A stretch of DNA of 64,000 nucleotides, from the NCBI RefSeq assembly GCF_022539505.1, contig NC_061508.1:265862736-265926735 (forward strand). The letters are read 5' to 3'. The stretch is from Lolium rigidum (lineage: Eukaryota; Streptophyta; Magnoliopsida; Poales; Poaceae). This document shows, piece after piece, positions 44,731 to 57,342 of the stretch (positions are counted from its first letter, which is position 1; the number at the start of each line of letters is the position of its first letter). Both the position numbers and the translations under genes were made by a program. The notes under the pieces were generated by a model, which was given only the letters and a program-made list of their open reading frames with translations, searched no databases and was not told the origin of the DNA.

Positions 44731-47396
44731 ATGGGTAAACCTCGCGATACTAAAGTCGCCATATTACCATCCACTACAAGAAAAGGTACAACTCTGAGTA
44801 CCTCTGCTGCTATTGATTCAGCATCTGTGATAAGTAAACTTGTTTCACCACCACAAGCTTCAAATGCTGGTACTTCTGCTGAATCTGAAAATTCCTCTGA
44901 TAATTTTGATGATGCTTCTGCTGTGCTTGATAATGATGGTCCATTAGGATCTTTTCTAGATGCTACAATTGCTAGGTCTAGACAAATTGAAAGTACTGAA
45001 ACTCCTAATGAAAATGCTGCTACACTCGTTAATTCACCCGAGTCTGTTGAATACTCTAGTGATGATCTTGATGAAGATTATGTAGAACTTGATGATGATT
45101 TCATTGATAAATGCAATGCTACTACTGGTACAAGTAATATTAAAAAGCTTCTTGCACAACATACTCGTTAGATATAAAACTGTCTCCTGATCCTAAATTT
45201 GCCACATCTCCTATAAATATTAAGGATAAGGATTATGATTTTTCTCTTGATTTATCTCATATATCTATTGTTGAGAAAACACCTTTTTGTGGTACTAAAA
45301 AAGAAAGTGCTGTAGAATACATGATTGAGATGTCTACTCTGAGTAGCTTGTTTTCTGATGATGTTAAGAAGCGTACTTATTTCGTTGCTAAAATTTTTCC
45401 TTTCTCATTAAAGGATGATGCTAAAACTTGGTATAATAGTTTGCCTCCTAATTCTATTAATAGTCCAACTGATTTGCTTGATGTTTTCTTTCAGAAATAC
45501 TTTCCTGCTAGTGCTCAACATATTGCTTTGCAGAAAATTTATAATTTTGACCAGGAAGATGGAGAGAAATTCTCTGAGGCTTGGGCGAGATTTTGCTCTC
45601 TTATTAGAGCTCGTCCTGGACATGATTTGGAAAATCATGATTTACTGGATATATTTTATAGTGGACTAACCATTGAGTCTAGGGCATACCTGGATAGTTG
45701 TGCTGGTTGTGTTTTCAGGAAAAGAACTCCAGACGACGCTGAAGAATTATTGGCTAGAATAGGCCGGAATCATGATGATTGGGCTACACCTGAACCAACC
45801 CCGACACCAATATTGAAGAAGAGGGGTATGATTAAATTAAATGATGAAGATATGAGGGAAGCCAAGAAATCTCTTAAAGAGAAGGGAATTAAATCCGAAG
45901 ATGTGAAGAATTTACCTCCCATAGAAGATTTATGCAAGATAACTCCCCCTTCATCCATGATTGAGGTACACTCTCTTCAACGCTTTACTAGGGAAGATAT
46001 CCCGTATTCAAAACCTCCTGCTAAATGCTTAGATGAGTTTGATAATTATATTGTTAAGCAAAATAATTTTAATATGAGAGTAGAGAATCATTTAATGGAA
46101 AATTCTCGAGCTATTAGTGAATTGCATGGTATTGTGGAGAGAACATCCAATGATGTTAAGATGCTTGTTAAACATTTTCATATGGTTCAAACTCAAATTG
46201 ATCAACTCACTAAAGTGCAAAATGACTTGTTAAAAAATAGTTCTAAAGAAAAACATGCTTATGAAGTAACAACTAGAGGCGGTGTTTCTACCCAGAATCC
46301 TCTATATCCCGAAGGGCATCCCAAAAGAGTTGAACAAGATTCTCAACGAACTGAAACTAGTGCTCCTTCTAAGAAAAATAAAAAGAAACATAAAACTGTT
46401 GTAGAATCCTCTGAGCATGTTAATGATCCTAATAGTATTTCTATTTCGATGTCTGAAACCGAAAGTGGTAATGAACATGATAAAGATAATGATAAGAATG
46501 ATGCTTCGATAAAGAAGAGGTTGAAGAAGAACCTCGAAAAGCATGCTAAAAATAAAAAGTATACTAAAGAAGATTTTATTGCTAAGAAACATGGTAATGA
46601 AAGGGAACCTTGGGTTCAAAAGCAAATGCCTTTTCCTGCTAAGAAACTAAAATCAAAGGAAGAAGAACACTATAACAAATTTTGTGATTGGATGAAACCT
46701 TTGTTCCCGCAAATCCCTTTGACTGATGCTATTAAATTGCCTCCTTATTCAAAGTATATGAAAGATATTGTCTCTAACAAGAGGAAAATTCCTAATGAGG
46801 AGATTTCCACTATGCTTGCTAATTACTCTTTCAATGGCAAAGTTCCAAAGAAGCTCGGTGACCCAGGTATACCGACTATTCCTTGTTCTATTAAGAATAA
46901 TTATGTTAGAACTGCTCTATGTGATTTGGGAGCAGGTGTTAGTGTTATGCCTTTTTCTCTTTATAAGAGACTTTATTTAGATAAGTTGATACCGACTGAT
47001 ATATCTTTGCAAATGGCTGATAAATCTACTGCTATTCCTGTTGGTATATGTGAGGATGTTCCTGTTCAAGTTACTACTAATTGCTTAATATTAAGTGATT
47101 TTGTTGTGTTGGAAATGCCTGAAGATGATAATATGTCTATTATTCTTGGGAGACCTTTTCTTAACACCGCAGGGGCTGTTATTGATTGCAATAAAGGAAA
47201 AGTTACTTTCAATGTCGATGACAAGGAGCATACCGTTTATTTTCCCAAGAGGATTGACAAAGTTTGTGGAGTTAATACAATTTCTAATGTGAGAACTATC
47301 AAAGTGGGAACTATTGATTGTCCTATATATGAGCCTAAGCAAGGATATCAAAGTATTATGATTGGATCCATATCAATTCAATACAAGGTAACATGA
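44731..47396 (+). pseudogene. Gag-protease of Gypsy element 2, one frame shift
   Basis: An N-terminal part (44,731-45,171; Ser/Asp-rich, MGKPRDTKVAILPS...) and a main part (open from about 45,168 to 47,396) are joined by a one-base loss near 45,168, where HTR continues as LDIKLSPDPKF in the next frame. Together they are about 888 residues. The gag domain shows FPFSLKDDAKTWYNSLPPNS and FFQKYFPASAQ; a helical and Lys-rich middle follows. The aspartic protease reads LCDLGAGVSVMPFSLYKRL with the flap-side ILGRPFLNTAGAVIDC. This arrangement is that of Athila-like plant Gypsy elements. The frame ends QYKVT without any pol, so this is a gag-pro-only element. Confidence 0.9.
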
Positions 47397-49953
47397 TTGA
47401 TTTGAGGTTTATTTCTTCTTATGTCATGTAAAATTTATTTGGTGGCAAGACTTGATCAACCTTGTTAACAAGTACATTTTATATGCATAGAGGAACTAAA
47501 CAAAATTTCTTTCTTCCTCCACTTGCTTTACTTGCTGTAGCACTATTTGTTTTGCAAGATGCTTTAGTTGTTTAGAAGTTTGAACCAAGTACCACACCTC
47601 ATGGGCACCATGGGATTAATCTCCACTTAGGCCAAAAACCTAAGCTTGGGGGGAGGTATACCGGCATCACTCATTCTTTGCATATTATAGTTGCTGGATA
47701 CTTGTACATACTTGTTTAGCTTCTTAAAGTGGTTTTCTAATAAGAGGGAGATGATATTTGGGGAAGTGCTGATTGAAAACAGATTCTGGACTGATACCAA
47801 AAAAATTCTCAAAAACAGCCAGAACGTTATTTTGCGAAGCCAATTTTTGTGCATGTTCCCCAGGTTATTATATAACTTTCATTAGTTGAACACTTTTCGA
47901 GCTGAGACAGCGGAAGAATTTCTTAAAAATCGATTACTGTACTGCTGTCAAGTTTGACGAATTCCTGCTGCTTTGTGTTTATGTGACTCTTCTAGATTTT
48001 CATTTTCTTGTTTTTGTTTTGTTTCTTTCCTAAAACACAAAAAGACCAAAAATATTTCTGTTGCTTCTCTTCACCATTTGTTTATTTTGGGTTCTTGCTT
48101 TTATCTTGCTTTATTTGCTATCGTTGATTTGCTATAAGAAAATCCAAAAAGATTTTGCTTTGTTTGCTTGTTCCTTTTGTTCTTGTTTCCAATTCGAAAA
48201 CACCAAAAATATTTGCTGTTCTTCTTTGGTTTTGTAAAGTTTATTATGGAGTTCAGTGGTCTTCGGTGGCTAGAGCTTGGCTTTCATTTCATATTATTCA
48301 AGCTACACAAGTGAAAGGCAATAATGACGATCTACGACAATTCGACTGTGGTGAGAGGCTGGTATGAACTCTATTTGTTTTCATATTTGTACATATACTC
48401 ATCTATGTGAGCATGCTTAGTTGGTTCATGTGAGGTATTTGTCATTTAAGAAAGTCTAGTAGTTCATGATCTCTCATGCTTAGCTCCAATTTATTAATAT
48501 GAGTAGCATATCATAAATATTTGCTTGCATTGTTTTATTCATAGATAGGTATGACATTGTGGTATCCTCCTCTGAATAATTCACTTGAATCAACTTGGCA
48601 CATGCTCACGCATGCATATGACTGAACAAAAGTCAATCAAGCCTCGATGATTTACTGTACCTCAGAGTTCTTGCATCACTTTTATGCCTCCGTTAATTTA
48701 TTTTGTCGCAAGCATGATTATGACAGTTACTGCTCTCTTGATTGTCGCTTCCCAGCCTATTGCTAGCCTTCACTTGTACCGAGCGGGAACGCTGCTCGTG
48801 CTTCCAAACCCCCGAAAACCAAGTTATTCCAAAGTGTCCACCATAAATACCTATGCATGGCATTTCAAACCATTCCAAGTAAATTCTCATGTGCTACCTT
48901 TAAACCTTCAAAATACTTCTCAATTTGTGTCGATATTTTATAGCTCATGAGGAAATATGTGGTGTTTATCTTTTAATCTTGTCATTTACTTCTGACAGAC
49001 TTTCATAATGGACTAGTGGCACATCCGCTTATCCAATAATTTTGCAAAAAGAGCTGGCAACGGGGTTCCCAGCCCCAATTAATCAACTTTCATTAATAAT
49101 TCTCTTCACATGTTTTGCCCTGATTTATCAGTAAGCAACTTAAATTGCAAATAGACACTCCTCCGTGGTATGTGATTGATGGAAGGCACCCGAGGATTCG
49201 GTTAGCCATGGCTTGTGTAAGCAAAGGTTGGGGGGAGTGTCATTCATAATAAAACTAAAGTACGTGTGTAAACAAAAGAGAAGAGGGATGATTTACCTTG
49301 CTGGTAGAGATAACGTCATTCATGGGAGCCGCTCTTGAAAGTCTGGTTGACGAGGTAGTTAGAGTACCCACTATCATTCGTTGACAACAACAAACACCTC
49401 TTAAAATTATTTTACTCATGTTTTACAAATGAAAAGCTCTAGCACATGTTAATCCCTGCTTCCCTCTGCGAAGGGTCAGTCTTTTACTTTTACATTGAGT
49501 CTCCATCCTTTCTTTGAGCACCTTCTTGAGAGCACAACTGTCATTCTTAGTTTAATATGCTTGTCCCAAAATGTGATTAACTGTGGTATAACTTTGATGC
49601 TTTTATCTTTGATAATCTCTACTTCCAGTCTTTCCATGAACTTCAAAGGTGCCCGAGCATTTATGTTTTGTTGTACAAATACGGGCAAGCGAGATACCAC
49701 TTTATCATATCCTTTTATGAACATTGCAATCCTGCTGATAGACATGGTTCATGATGCTTATTATTAATTTGTTGGTACCTTTTCCATGATTGACATAGCT
49801 ATTAGATGATTTTATTTGCATGTATCTTATTATGAATTGCCTAAGTACTTGTCCATATCATGAGAATATTTACATCATATGAACAAATGTGTTCGTGAAA
49901 GTTCTTTTATCGCACTCAATTGTTAACTGAATTGCTTGAGGACAAGCAATAAG
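47397..49953 (+). other. noncoding interior of Gypsy element 2
   Basis: No gene supported. CTAAGCTTGGGGGGAG at 47,640-47,655 is identical to the polypurine tract before the 3' LTR (49,954-49,969). About 48,900-49,480 is clearly similar to 59,510-60,100 of element 3. Confidence 0.75.
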
Positions 49954-49970
49954 CTAAGCTTGGGGGGAGT
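49954..49970 (+). other. polypurine tract of Gypsy element 2
   Basis: CTAAGCTTGGGGGGAGT directly before the 3' LTR. Confidence 0.8.
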
Positions 49971-51374
49971 TGATACGTCCAAAACGTATCTACTTTCCCG
50001 AACACGTTTTCTATTGTTTTGCCTCTAATTTGTGTATTTTGGATACAACTAACACGGACTAACGTTGTTTTCAGCAGAATTGCCCTGGTGTCTCGTTTTT
50101 GTGCAGAAATTCAACTTTCAGGAAAATCCCAGGAATTTATGTCAAAGGGCTTATTTTTCCAGAAGATTCACGGAGCCAGAAGGGCAGGCCAGGGGGGCCC
50201 ACGGCCCCCACACCATGGGCCGGCGCAGCCTAGGAGGGGGGCGCGCCGCCCTATGGTGAGGCCGCCTCGGCCAGCCTCTGACGCCCCCCTCTGGACTATT
50301 TAAGGGTTTCGATCTAAAAACGCGAGACGGGAATTCGAAATCGCCAGAAGACATCCAGAACGCCGCCACCATCGCGAAACTCCGTCTCGGGACCAGAAAC
50401 TCCGTTCTGGCACTCCGCCGGGACGGGGAATTGGAGGAGATCATCGCCATCATCACCACCGACGCCTCTCCATCGACCAACCATGTTTCCCCCATCCATG
50501 TGTGAGTAATTCCCCGCTGTAGGCCGAAGGGGATGGTAGGGATTGGATGAGATTGGTCATGTAATAGCATAAGATTGTTAGGGCATAGTGCCTAGTGTCC
50601 GTAATTGGTACTTCTATGATATTGTTGCAACTTGTTATGCTTAATGCTTGTCACTAGGGCCCGAGTGCCATGATCTCAGATCTGAACATGTTATTGTTTC
50701 ATGATGATATGCATTGTTTTATGATCTTACCTGCAAGTTGTATACACGTATTGTTGTCCGAAACCCGAGGCCCCAAAGTGACAGAAATTGGGACAACCGA
50801 AGGGGAAGACGGTGATATGAGGATCACATGTGTTCACGGAGTGTTAATGCTTTTCTCCGGTGCTCTATTAAAAGGAGTACCTTAATTTCCGAGTAGATTC
50901 CCTAGAGGCCCGGCTGCCACCGGCCGGTAGGACAAAAGATGTTGTGCAAGTTTCTCATTGCGAGCACGTACGACTAAATATGGAACACATGCCTATTGAT
51001 TGATTAGTACTTGGATACTCGTTTTATTACTATCTCGCAAATGCCCTACCTTGATTGTTACATGAGTTTCTCTCATCCATGCAACGCCCGTTCATCCATC
51101 CCCGTGCCTACAGTATTTTAATCCTACTCGTTTACTATAATCACTACTGCTGTCTTTGTTACACTGTCGCTGATATTTCACTACTCTGCTATCGCTATAA
51201 AACAGTTACTACTGATAAACTCTTGCGAGCAAGTCTGTTTCCAGGTGCAGCTGAATTGACAACTCCGCTGTTAAGGCTTACAAATATTCTTTGGCTCCCC
51301 TTCTGTCGAATCAATAAATTTGGGTTTTACTTCCCTCGAAGACTGTTGCGATCCCCTATACTTGTGGGTCATCA
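49971..51374 (+). repeat. 3' LTR of Gypsy element 2
   Basis: 1,404 bp. It differs from the 5' LTR mostly by one-base indels at CTG/CAG sites. Confidence 0.9.
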
Positions 51375-53404
51375 CCTACTCCCTCGAATCTGCCGAGGTG
51401 CTTGTTGGCGGGCAATCCAACCGGACGTGGGTCGTCCTCGTTAAAATAATTGTTGCAGAAAGAGATGCACTCGTCGGTGAGAAAGCCCTGGACGATGCTT
51501 CCATCCGGATGTTACAAACGTATCCTTTGATGGAGCCGTTCATTCTTTCTAACGCCATCATGTTGTGAAGGAACGCGGGCCCGAGATCCTCGATATCGTC
51601 CACTATATGCACCAGCAGATGGACCATGATGTCAAAGAATGCGGGCGCGAAGTACATCTCCATCTCGCATAGGATGGTGACGATCTCTTCCTGCAGCCTC
51701 CCGAGTTTCTTGACGGTTATCGACTTTCGAGTGATGATGTCGAAGACGTTACACGGTGTCGGTCGGCGTCGCACGAACGTGCGGTTCCATTATCCCTCGG
51801 ATTGCAACCGGAAGTATCCGCGTCATCATGACATGACAGTCATGAGACTTCATCCCGTCGAAGATTTTTTCGCCGGGTCCAGCCATCTGCGTATCAGCCC
51901 CACGTAGCCTAGGGGAAATTTGACTTCTAGGAGGCACTTGAAGAATTGTTCGAGCTCATCGGGATTTAGAGTGAAGCAGGAGGGGCAAGGAGTTTTGCAC
52001 TGCTTGGCCACCCTTTTGCGTTTGCGACCATCCTCCTCAGTTTCCTGGTTAACCGGCGCGAAATGAAGCTCTTTTCTGATATCAAGGGCCATCAGGTCGT
52101 GTCTTACTTTCCACCCGTCTTTGGTCCTCTCCGGCATGTTGAGCACAGTGCCAAGCAAGCTCTCGCACACGTTCTTCATGTAGACGGTTTTTGAAGACCC
52201 GGGATCCTTACCCAGCTGTAAAAACGGCGTCTTTTCCATGCACCTCACACATGCCTTGTGTCCGTGGCACACCTGGCACGCGATATATCTGTATCCAAGA
52301 TAGTCCTGCACTGTTGTCAACAGTGCGGCTGTCATACGGAAAGTTTCTTGTCCGTAGGCGTCCCAAGTTTCTATCCCTTCCTCCCATAGAGTGACTAGCT
52401 CCTCCTTCAATAGCTCCAGATACAGGTTGATATCGCTCCCTGGCTGCGTCGGCCCTTGGATTAGCATACTCATGTGTATGTACTTCTTCTTCGAGCATAG
52501 CCATGGAGGGAGGTTGTACATCCATACAAACACGGGCCAGGTGTTGTGCTTGCTGCTTTGGTTCCCAAACGGATTGAGTCCGTCGGTGCTCGCACCCAAC
52601 CTGATGTTCCTTGGTTCTTTCCTGAATTCTTCGTAATACTCATCGTCTAATGTTTTCCACTGGCTTGCATCCGAAGGGTGTGTGAGCACTGGGTTTTCAA
52701 CCTGTTCTACATCACGCATCACTGCCTCCTTTCTTTCCGCGTGCCAGCGCATGAGCTTTGCTTCCTTGGGGTCCACGAAGTACTGCTGCAGACAGGGCGT
52801 GAGCGGGAAGTACCACACAACTTTTCGAGGAGATTTTCTTGTCCCTCTCTTGTATCGAGATTCGCCACACTGTGGGCATGTATCGAGATTGGCATGCTCG
52901 TTCCTATATATTATGCAGTCACTGATGCAGGCGTGGTATTTCTTGTGCGATAAATCGAGAGGGCACACGATTTTCTTGGCCTCCTGTAGGCTACCGGCAC
53001 ACGTGTTATCTTTAGGAAAGTGGATCTTCAAGTATCTGAAGAGTTCGTCCACGCTTGTGTCCGTCCATTTGTGCTTTGCCTTCATCTCCATAATATCGAG
53101 AGCTACTCTCAGACGGCTCTCCTCCGTCCCACGAGCTGCATCGTACAACGGAGTTCTTGAGTCTACCTCCAGTTGATCCAGCTTAGACTTCTGTCTACCA
53201 GCGATTTTGGGATCGGTCGATGTGTTGCTGAGAAGAAGTTGTTGAACATGACGGTCCTGCACGGCCGCGGTTAGCGGGGTATTTCTACTCATGTCCTCGT
53301 CGGCCGCATGTTCTTCCCGGCCTTCTTGATCACCATCAACGTGTGCGCCATCCTCTTCAACCTCGTCTCCATTGCCGTATGGGGCATCCTCTTCATCACC
53401 TTCG

Positions 53405-53505
53405 TTATCATCATCTCCACCATCATCATCTCCATCATCATCACATTCGATATCATCATCTCCATCATCATCACATTCGATATCATCATCTCCATCATCA
53501 CTCAT
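53405..53505 (-). repeat. 30 bp tandem repeat coding for acidic residues
   Basis: About 2.5 copies of a 30 bp unit (TCCATCATCATCACATTCGA then TATCATCATC). On minus it encodes DDDIECDDDG repeats of the TNP2 protein. Confidence 0.85.
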
Positions 53506-53750
53506 CCACTGAGTATGCCCCTCCATGAAACTATACCTGAGAAGGTGCTCATTCACTATGCATGAAAAGGGGTCGAACAACGACCCTAGCTTGCATCTTC
53601 GACAAGGACACATTATATCCTTTCGCTTTTTTGATACATGTCGGCCGTCACGCGTTTCACGTATCTATCCACGACGCTTTCCCTCATCTTGATGACCATC
53701 GTCGCCTACAAGACAAGATAATTGATTACAACCGCCGCCTCGGTTTTCAC

Positions 53751-53860
53751 GAAAAAATTCGGCATGACCTTTGCTAAATATTGTCATGCTGGAGTTCCAA
53801 AAATTCGCTGGAACGGAAGTTAATCAACATTCCGGCAAAACATTGGCAACTCAATGTTCC
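53751..53860 (-). repeat. hairpin segment, copy 2
   Basis: ATTCGGCATGACCTTTGCTA through CATTCCGGCAAAACATTGG matches 40,225-40,320 in the same orientation. It lies just upstream of the transposase gene. Confidence 0.75.
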
Positions 53861-54304
53861 TGCACACGTCAACAAGTGCAAAACAATGCATTTACATATA
53901 TGGAACCACCTTTTGCCATCACTAGTGACATAACCGCGACTTTTCACCAACTCGTGAACATTCCACTCATTAGTTATATACCTATTAGTTGACGCGACGT
54001 CCAAAAGCACCGGAGAGACGCCACACGTCGACTTTATGCTCGAGAGATCTAGAGATCTAGAAATAGAGAGATCTAGCTAGATCTAGTGGAAAAGGTGGTG
54101 GGAGGAGATAGAACTAGATCTAGATCATGCAAATCATGCTAGAGGGGCTAGGTAGTGCATGATTTGCTCAAATACATCATATTTTGTTGGTGTTAATAGC
54201 TAAAATAGGTGGGGGAATGAGCTAACTAGTGCTTCGGTTGATTTGCCATCACATATGAGTGTGTGTGGGTGGTAGTAGGTGGCTGGTCGTCTTAATGGCC
54301 AGCC
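53861..54304. other. CACTA 5' region without gene
   Basis: It contains a cluster of AGATCTAG palindromes at about 54,040-54,130. No ORF supported. Confidence 0.5.
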
Positions 54305-54850
54305 CCAGGTTACCGCGGACGCCTAGACATCAAAATGCCAGCGGTAGGGCCCGTTACCGCCGGCATCTACGGGTCAGAAACGCCGGCGGTAAGTGAAGGC
54401 TCGGTGGCCCACCCTGGCTCGGCGGTAGGGCCTGTTACCGCCGGTATCAACTGCCCACGTTCGCTGGCGGTAGAGCATGTTACCGCCGGCATCTACGGGC
54501 CACAAACGCCGGCGGTATGTGAAGGCTGGGTGGCCTACCCTGGCTTGGCGGTAGGGCCCGTTACCCCTGGCATCAACTGGCCACGTTCGCCGGCGGTAGA
54601 GCCCATTATCCCCGACGCCTTTGGTGCCAATTCGCCGGTGGTAACGCTAGGCCCAATTGTGACCAGTGGCCCATTGTATCGCCGGCGCCTTCGTGCCCAT
54701 TTCGCCGGTGGTAATGGAGGCACCCCCGGCGCCATCCTACCTCTTGCGCCGGCGGTATTGTTAGGCCCCCTGGAAGGTATTACCGCTGGCATCTTCAACT
54801 CATATTTGCCGGCGGTAAGGAGTGCGGCTATAAGCCTTTTCCTAGTAGTG
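54305..54850 (-). repeat. right subterminal repeats and TIR of the CACTA
   Basis: More than ten units alternating TTACCGCCGGCATC and CGCCGGCGGTA, ending GCCTTTTCCTAGTAGTG. Inverse of the left end type. Confidence 0.87.
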
Positions 54851-55463
54851 AAACCATGACGACTTTCCGAGACCATGTCTGTACATGCTAGGCTCGTAAA
54901 ATTTAACCTTAGTACTCGTATGTGCAAATCTAGCTTGCATCCGTTGTATGCACACGTAGAATCTATAACACCCGATCATCACGTGATGCTTCGAAATGAC
55001 GAGTCTTAGCAATGGTGCATACTAAGGACGATCACTTCATGGATATGTGAATATCGTTTAGTTCCCAACTAGTTGGAGGATTGGGACGCCTAGCGTCTTC
55101 AACCTTCGTAAATTCCCATAAAACTTATGAGTTTATGTAGTCTCACTAGATTATATTCTATCATCTTGCAATAAGGTCTTAGATGTCACATATATCTCAT
55201 ACCTTGCTTATTTCCGAAAACAAAATTTCCAGCTCCTTACTTTTCAAACGGATTTGAACTTCAAGTTTCACGGAGACAAGATGATTTTAGGTACTAATTG
55301 AAACCATTGCTCTTTGAATCAGCAATGTGAGGTTTACTAAAAGTTTGCAATAGGACTTAATCATTTCTTGATTCTTTAATAATACGGTATCAGTCCGTAA
55401 AATTTCTTTTCAGACTTAACAGTATTTCTATCTCAATTACAAGACTAGCGCATGGTAGATAAC
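54851..55463 (-). mobile_element. outer Angela-like Copia, continuing right of the CACTA
   Basis: AAACCATGACGACTTTCCGA onward continues the Copia interior broken at 26,251. It is noncoding or heavily decayed here and is interrupted by Gypsy element 3 at 55,464. The 5' LTR must lie beyond the window. Confidence 0.6.
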
Positions 55464-57178
55464 TGATACGTCTCCGACGTATCGATAATTTCTTATGTTC
55501 CATGCCACATTATTGATGATATCTACATGTTTTATGCATACTTTATGTCATATTTATGCGTTTTCCGGAACTAACCTATTGACGAGATGCCGAAGGGCCG
55601 ATTGTTGTTTTCTGCTGTTTTTGGTTTCGAAATCCTAGTAAGGAAATATTCTCGGAATCGGACGAAATCAACGCCCAGCATCTTAGGATCACGCGAAGCT
55701 TCCGGAACACCCGAGAGAGGCCGGAGGGGGCCACTGGGCCACCGGACGCCGGGTGGCGCGACCCAGGCCTTGGCCGCGCCCCCCTGTTGTGTCGTCGCCT
55801 CGTTGACCTTCTGACGCCGCCTCTTCGCCTATATAAAGGTCCCTGACCTAAAACACGATACGAAAAAAAAGCCACGGTACGAGAAACCTTCCAGAGCCAC
55901 CGCCATCGCGAAGCCAAGATCTGGGGGACAGGAGTCTCTGTTCCGGCACGCCGCCGGGACGGGGAAGTGCCCCCGGAAGGCTTCTCCATCGACACCACCG
56001 CCATCTCCATCAACGCTGCTGTCTCCCATGAGGAGGGAGTAGTTCTCCATCGAGGCTCGGGGCTGTACCGGTAGCTATGTGGTTCATCTCTCTCCTATGT
56101 GCTTCAATACAATAATCTCATGAGCTGCCTTACATGATTGAGATTCATATGATGATGCTTGTAATCTAGATGTCATTATGCTAGTCAAGTGGGTTTTACT
56201 TATGTGATCTCCGGAGACTCCTTGTCCCATGTGTGTAAAGGTGACGAGTGTGTGCACCGTGTGGGTCTCTTAGGCTATATTTCACGAGAATACTTATTCA
56301 TTGTTATGAATGGCATAGTGAAGTGCTTATTTATATCTCTTTATGATTGCAATGTGTTTTGTATCACAATTTATCCGTGTGCTACTCTAGTGATGTTATT
56401 AAAGTAGTTTATTCCTCCTGCACGGTGTAATGGTGACGAGTGTGTGCATCGTGTAGTACTTGGCGTAGGCTATGATTGTGATCTCTTGTAGATTATGAAG
56501 TTAACTATTGCTATGATAGTATTGATGTGATCTATTCCTCCTTTCGTAGTGTGAAAGTGACAGTGTACATGCTATGTTAGTACTTGGTTTGGTTATGTTG
56601 ATCTGTTATGCACTCTAAGGTTATTTAAATATGAACATTGAATATTGTGGAGCTTGTTAACTCCGGCATTGAGGGTTCGTGTAATCCTACACAGTTAGTG
56701 GTGTTCATCATCCAACAAGAGGGTGTAGAGTCTAGCATCTATCTATTTATTCTGTTATGTGATCAATGTTGAGAGTGTCCACTAGTGAAAGTATGATCCC
56801 TAGGCCTTGTTCCTAAATACTGCTATCGCTGTTTGTTTACTGTTTTACTGCATCTATACTTCCTGCAATTTTACTACCATCAACTGCACGCCAGCAAGCA
56901 CTTTTCTGGCACCGTTACTACTGCTCATATTCATTCATACTACTTGTATTTCACTATCTCTTCGCCGAACTAGTGCACCTATTAGGTGTGTTGGGGACAC
57001 AAGAGACTTCTTGCTTTGTGGTTGCAGGGTTGCATGAGAGGGATATCTTTGACCTCTTCCTCCCTGAGTTCGATAAACCTTGGGTGATCCACTTAAGGGA
57101 AACTTGCTGCTGTTCTACAAACCTCTGCTCTTGGAGGCCCAACACTGTCTACAAGAATAGAAGCACCCGTAGACATCA
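55464..57178 (+). repeat. 5' LTR of Gypsy element 3
   Basis: 1,715 bp. The first about 215 bp match element 1; the rest matches the solo LTR at 37,344. TATA-like CGCCTATATAAAGG near 55,827. Confidence 0.88.
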
Positions 57179-57188
57179 AGCACTTTCC

Positions 57189-57206
57189 TGGCGCCGTTGC
57201 CGGGGA
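57189..57206 (+). other. primer binding site, tRNA-Asp
   Basis: TGGCGCCGTTGCCGGGGA after the LTR. Confidence 0.88.
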
Positions 57207-57342
57207 GGAAAGGTAAAAGGCACTCATACTCCGGTCCCAGGTAAAGTACTTTTCTCGTTGCCGTTGTGTGTGTGCTCGAAGCTATTTCCTTTAGATCCTG
57301 CAATTGCATCTTTTTGTTTCTTGTTTACACTAGTTAGGCATA

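Larger units (their letters stand above)
43245..51374 (+). mobile_element. non-autonomous Gypsy element 2 (8.1 kb)
   Basis: 5' LTR 43,245-44,643 and 3' LTR 49,971-51,374 start TGATACGTCCAAAAC and end TGTGGGTCATCA. CCTAC duplications lie at 43,240-43,244 and 51,375-51,379. tRNA-Asp primer site. The interior codes only for a Gag-protease protein; no RT, RNase H or integrase is present in the remaining 2.6 kb. It lies within the TNP2 pseudogene in the opposite orientation. Confidence 0.92.
42350..53730 (-). pseudogene. TNP2-type CACTA transposase, split and broken
   Basis: Read on minus: an N-terminal piece (MRESVVDRYVKRVTADMYQ, near 53,640-53,700, one frame off), transposase-associated domain (CPCRRCKLGSLFDPFSC), an acidic Asp/Glu repeat, and the TNP2 core (ASTDGLNPFGNQSS, WPVFVWMYNLPPW, LLIQGPTQPGSDINLYL, CHGHKACVRC). 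A C-terminal part follows (FFDIMVHLLVHIVDDI, then ELDYVGEKLPMFRFRW and HVEQCFFITDPSRPSRVVV), the domains usually called DUF4218 and DUF4216. The core lacks about 80 residues between SSKTVYM and KNVCESLL near 52,178. Frame shifts lie near 53,625, 51,880, 51,780, 51,480 and 42,560. The Gypsy element at 43,245-51,374 separates the two C-terminal domains. The product would cut and join the element ends; this copy is dead. Confidence 0.9.
26252..54850 (-). mobile_element. CACTA (En/Spm-type) transposon with nested insertions
   Basis: Ends: CACTACTAGGGAAAGGCTTA at 26,252 and the inverse of CACTACTAGGAAAAGGCTTA ending at 54,850 (19 of 20 match). AAA duplications flank it at 26,249-26,251 and 54,851-54,853. 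Both ends carry dense repeats of TTACCGCCGGCG type. Genes on minus are a TNP2-type transposase (53.7-42.35 kb) and a second gene (39.1-27.3 kb), the standard CACTA order. Subtracting the three LTR insertions (29,302-36,025; 37,344-38,872; 43,245-51,374) leaves about 12.2 kb, normal for autonomous-type CACTA. Both genes are broken, so this copy cannot move by itself. It sits in the pol/gag region of the outer Copia. Confidence 0.93.

Noticed and set aside
53308..53565. Plus-strand Ile/His-rich ORFs
   Set aside because: Antisense to the acidic tandem repeat of the TNP2 gene.
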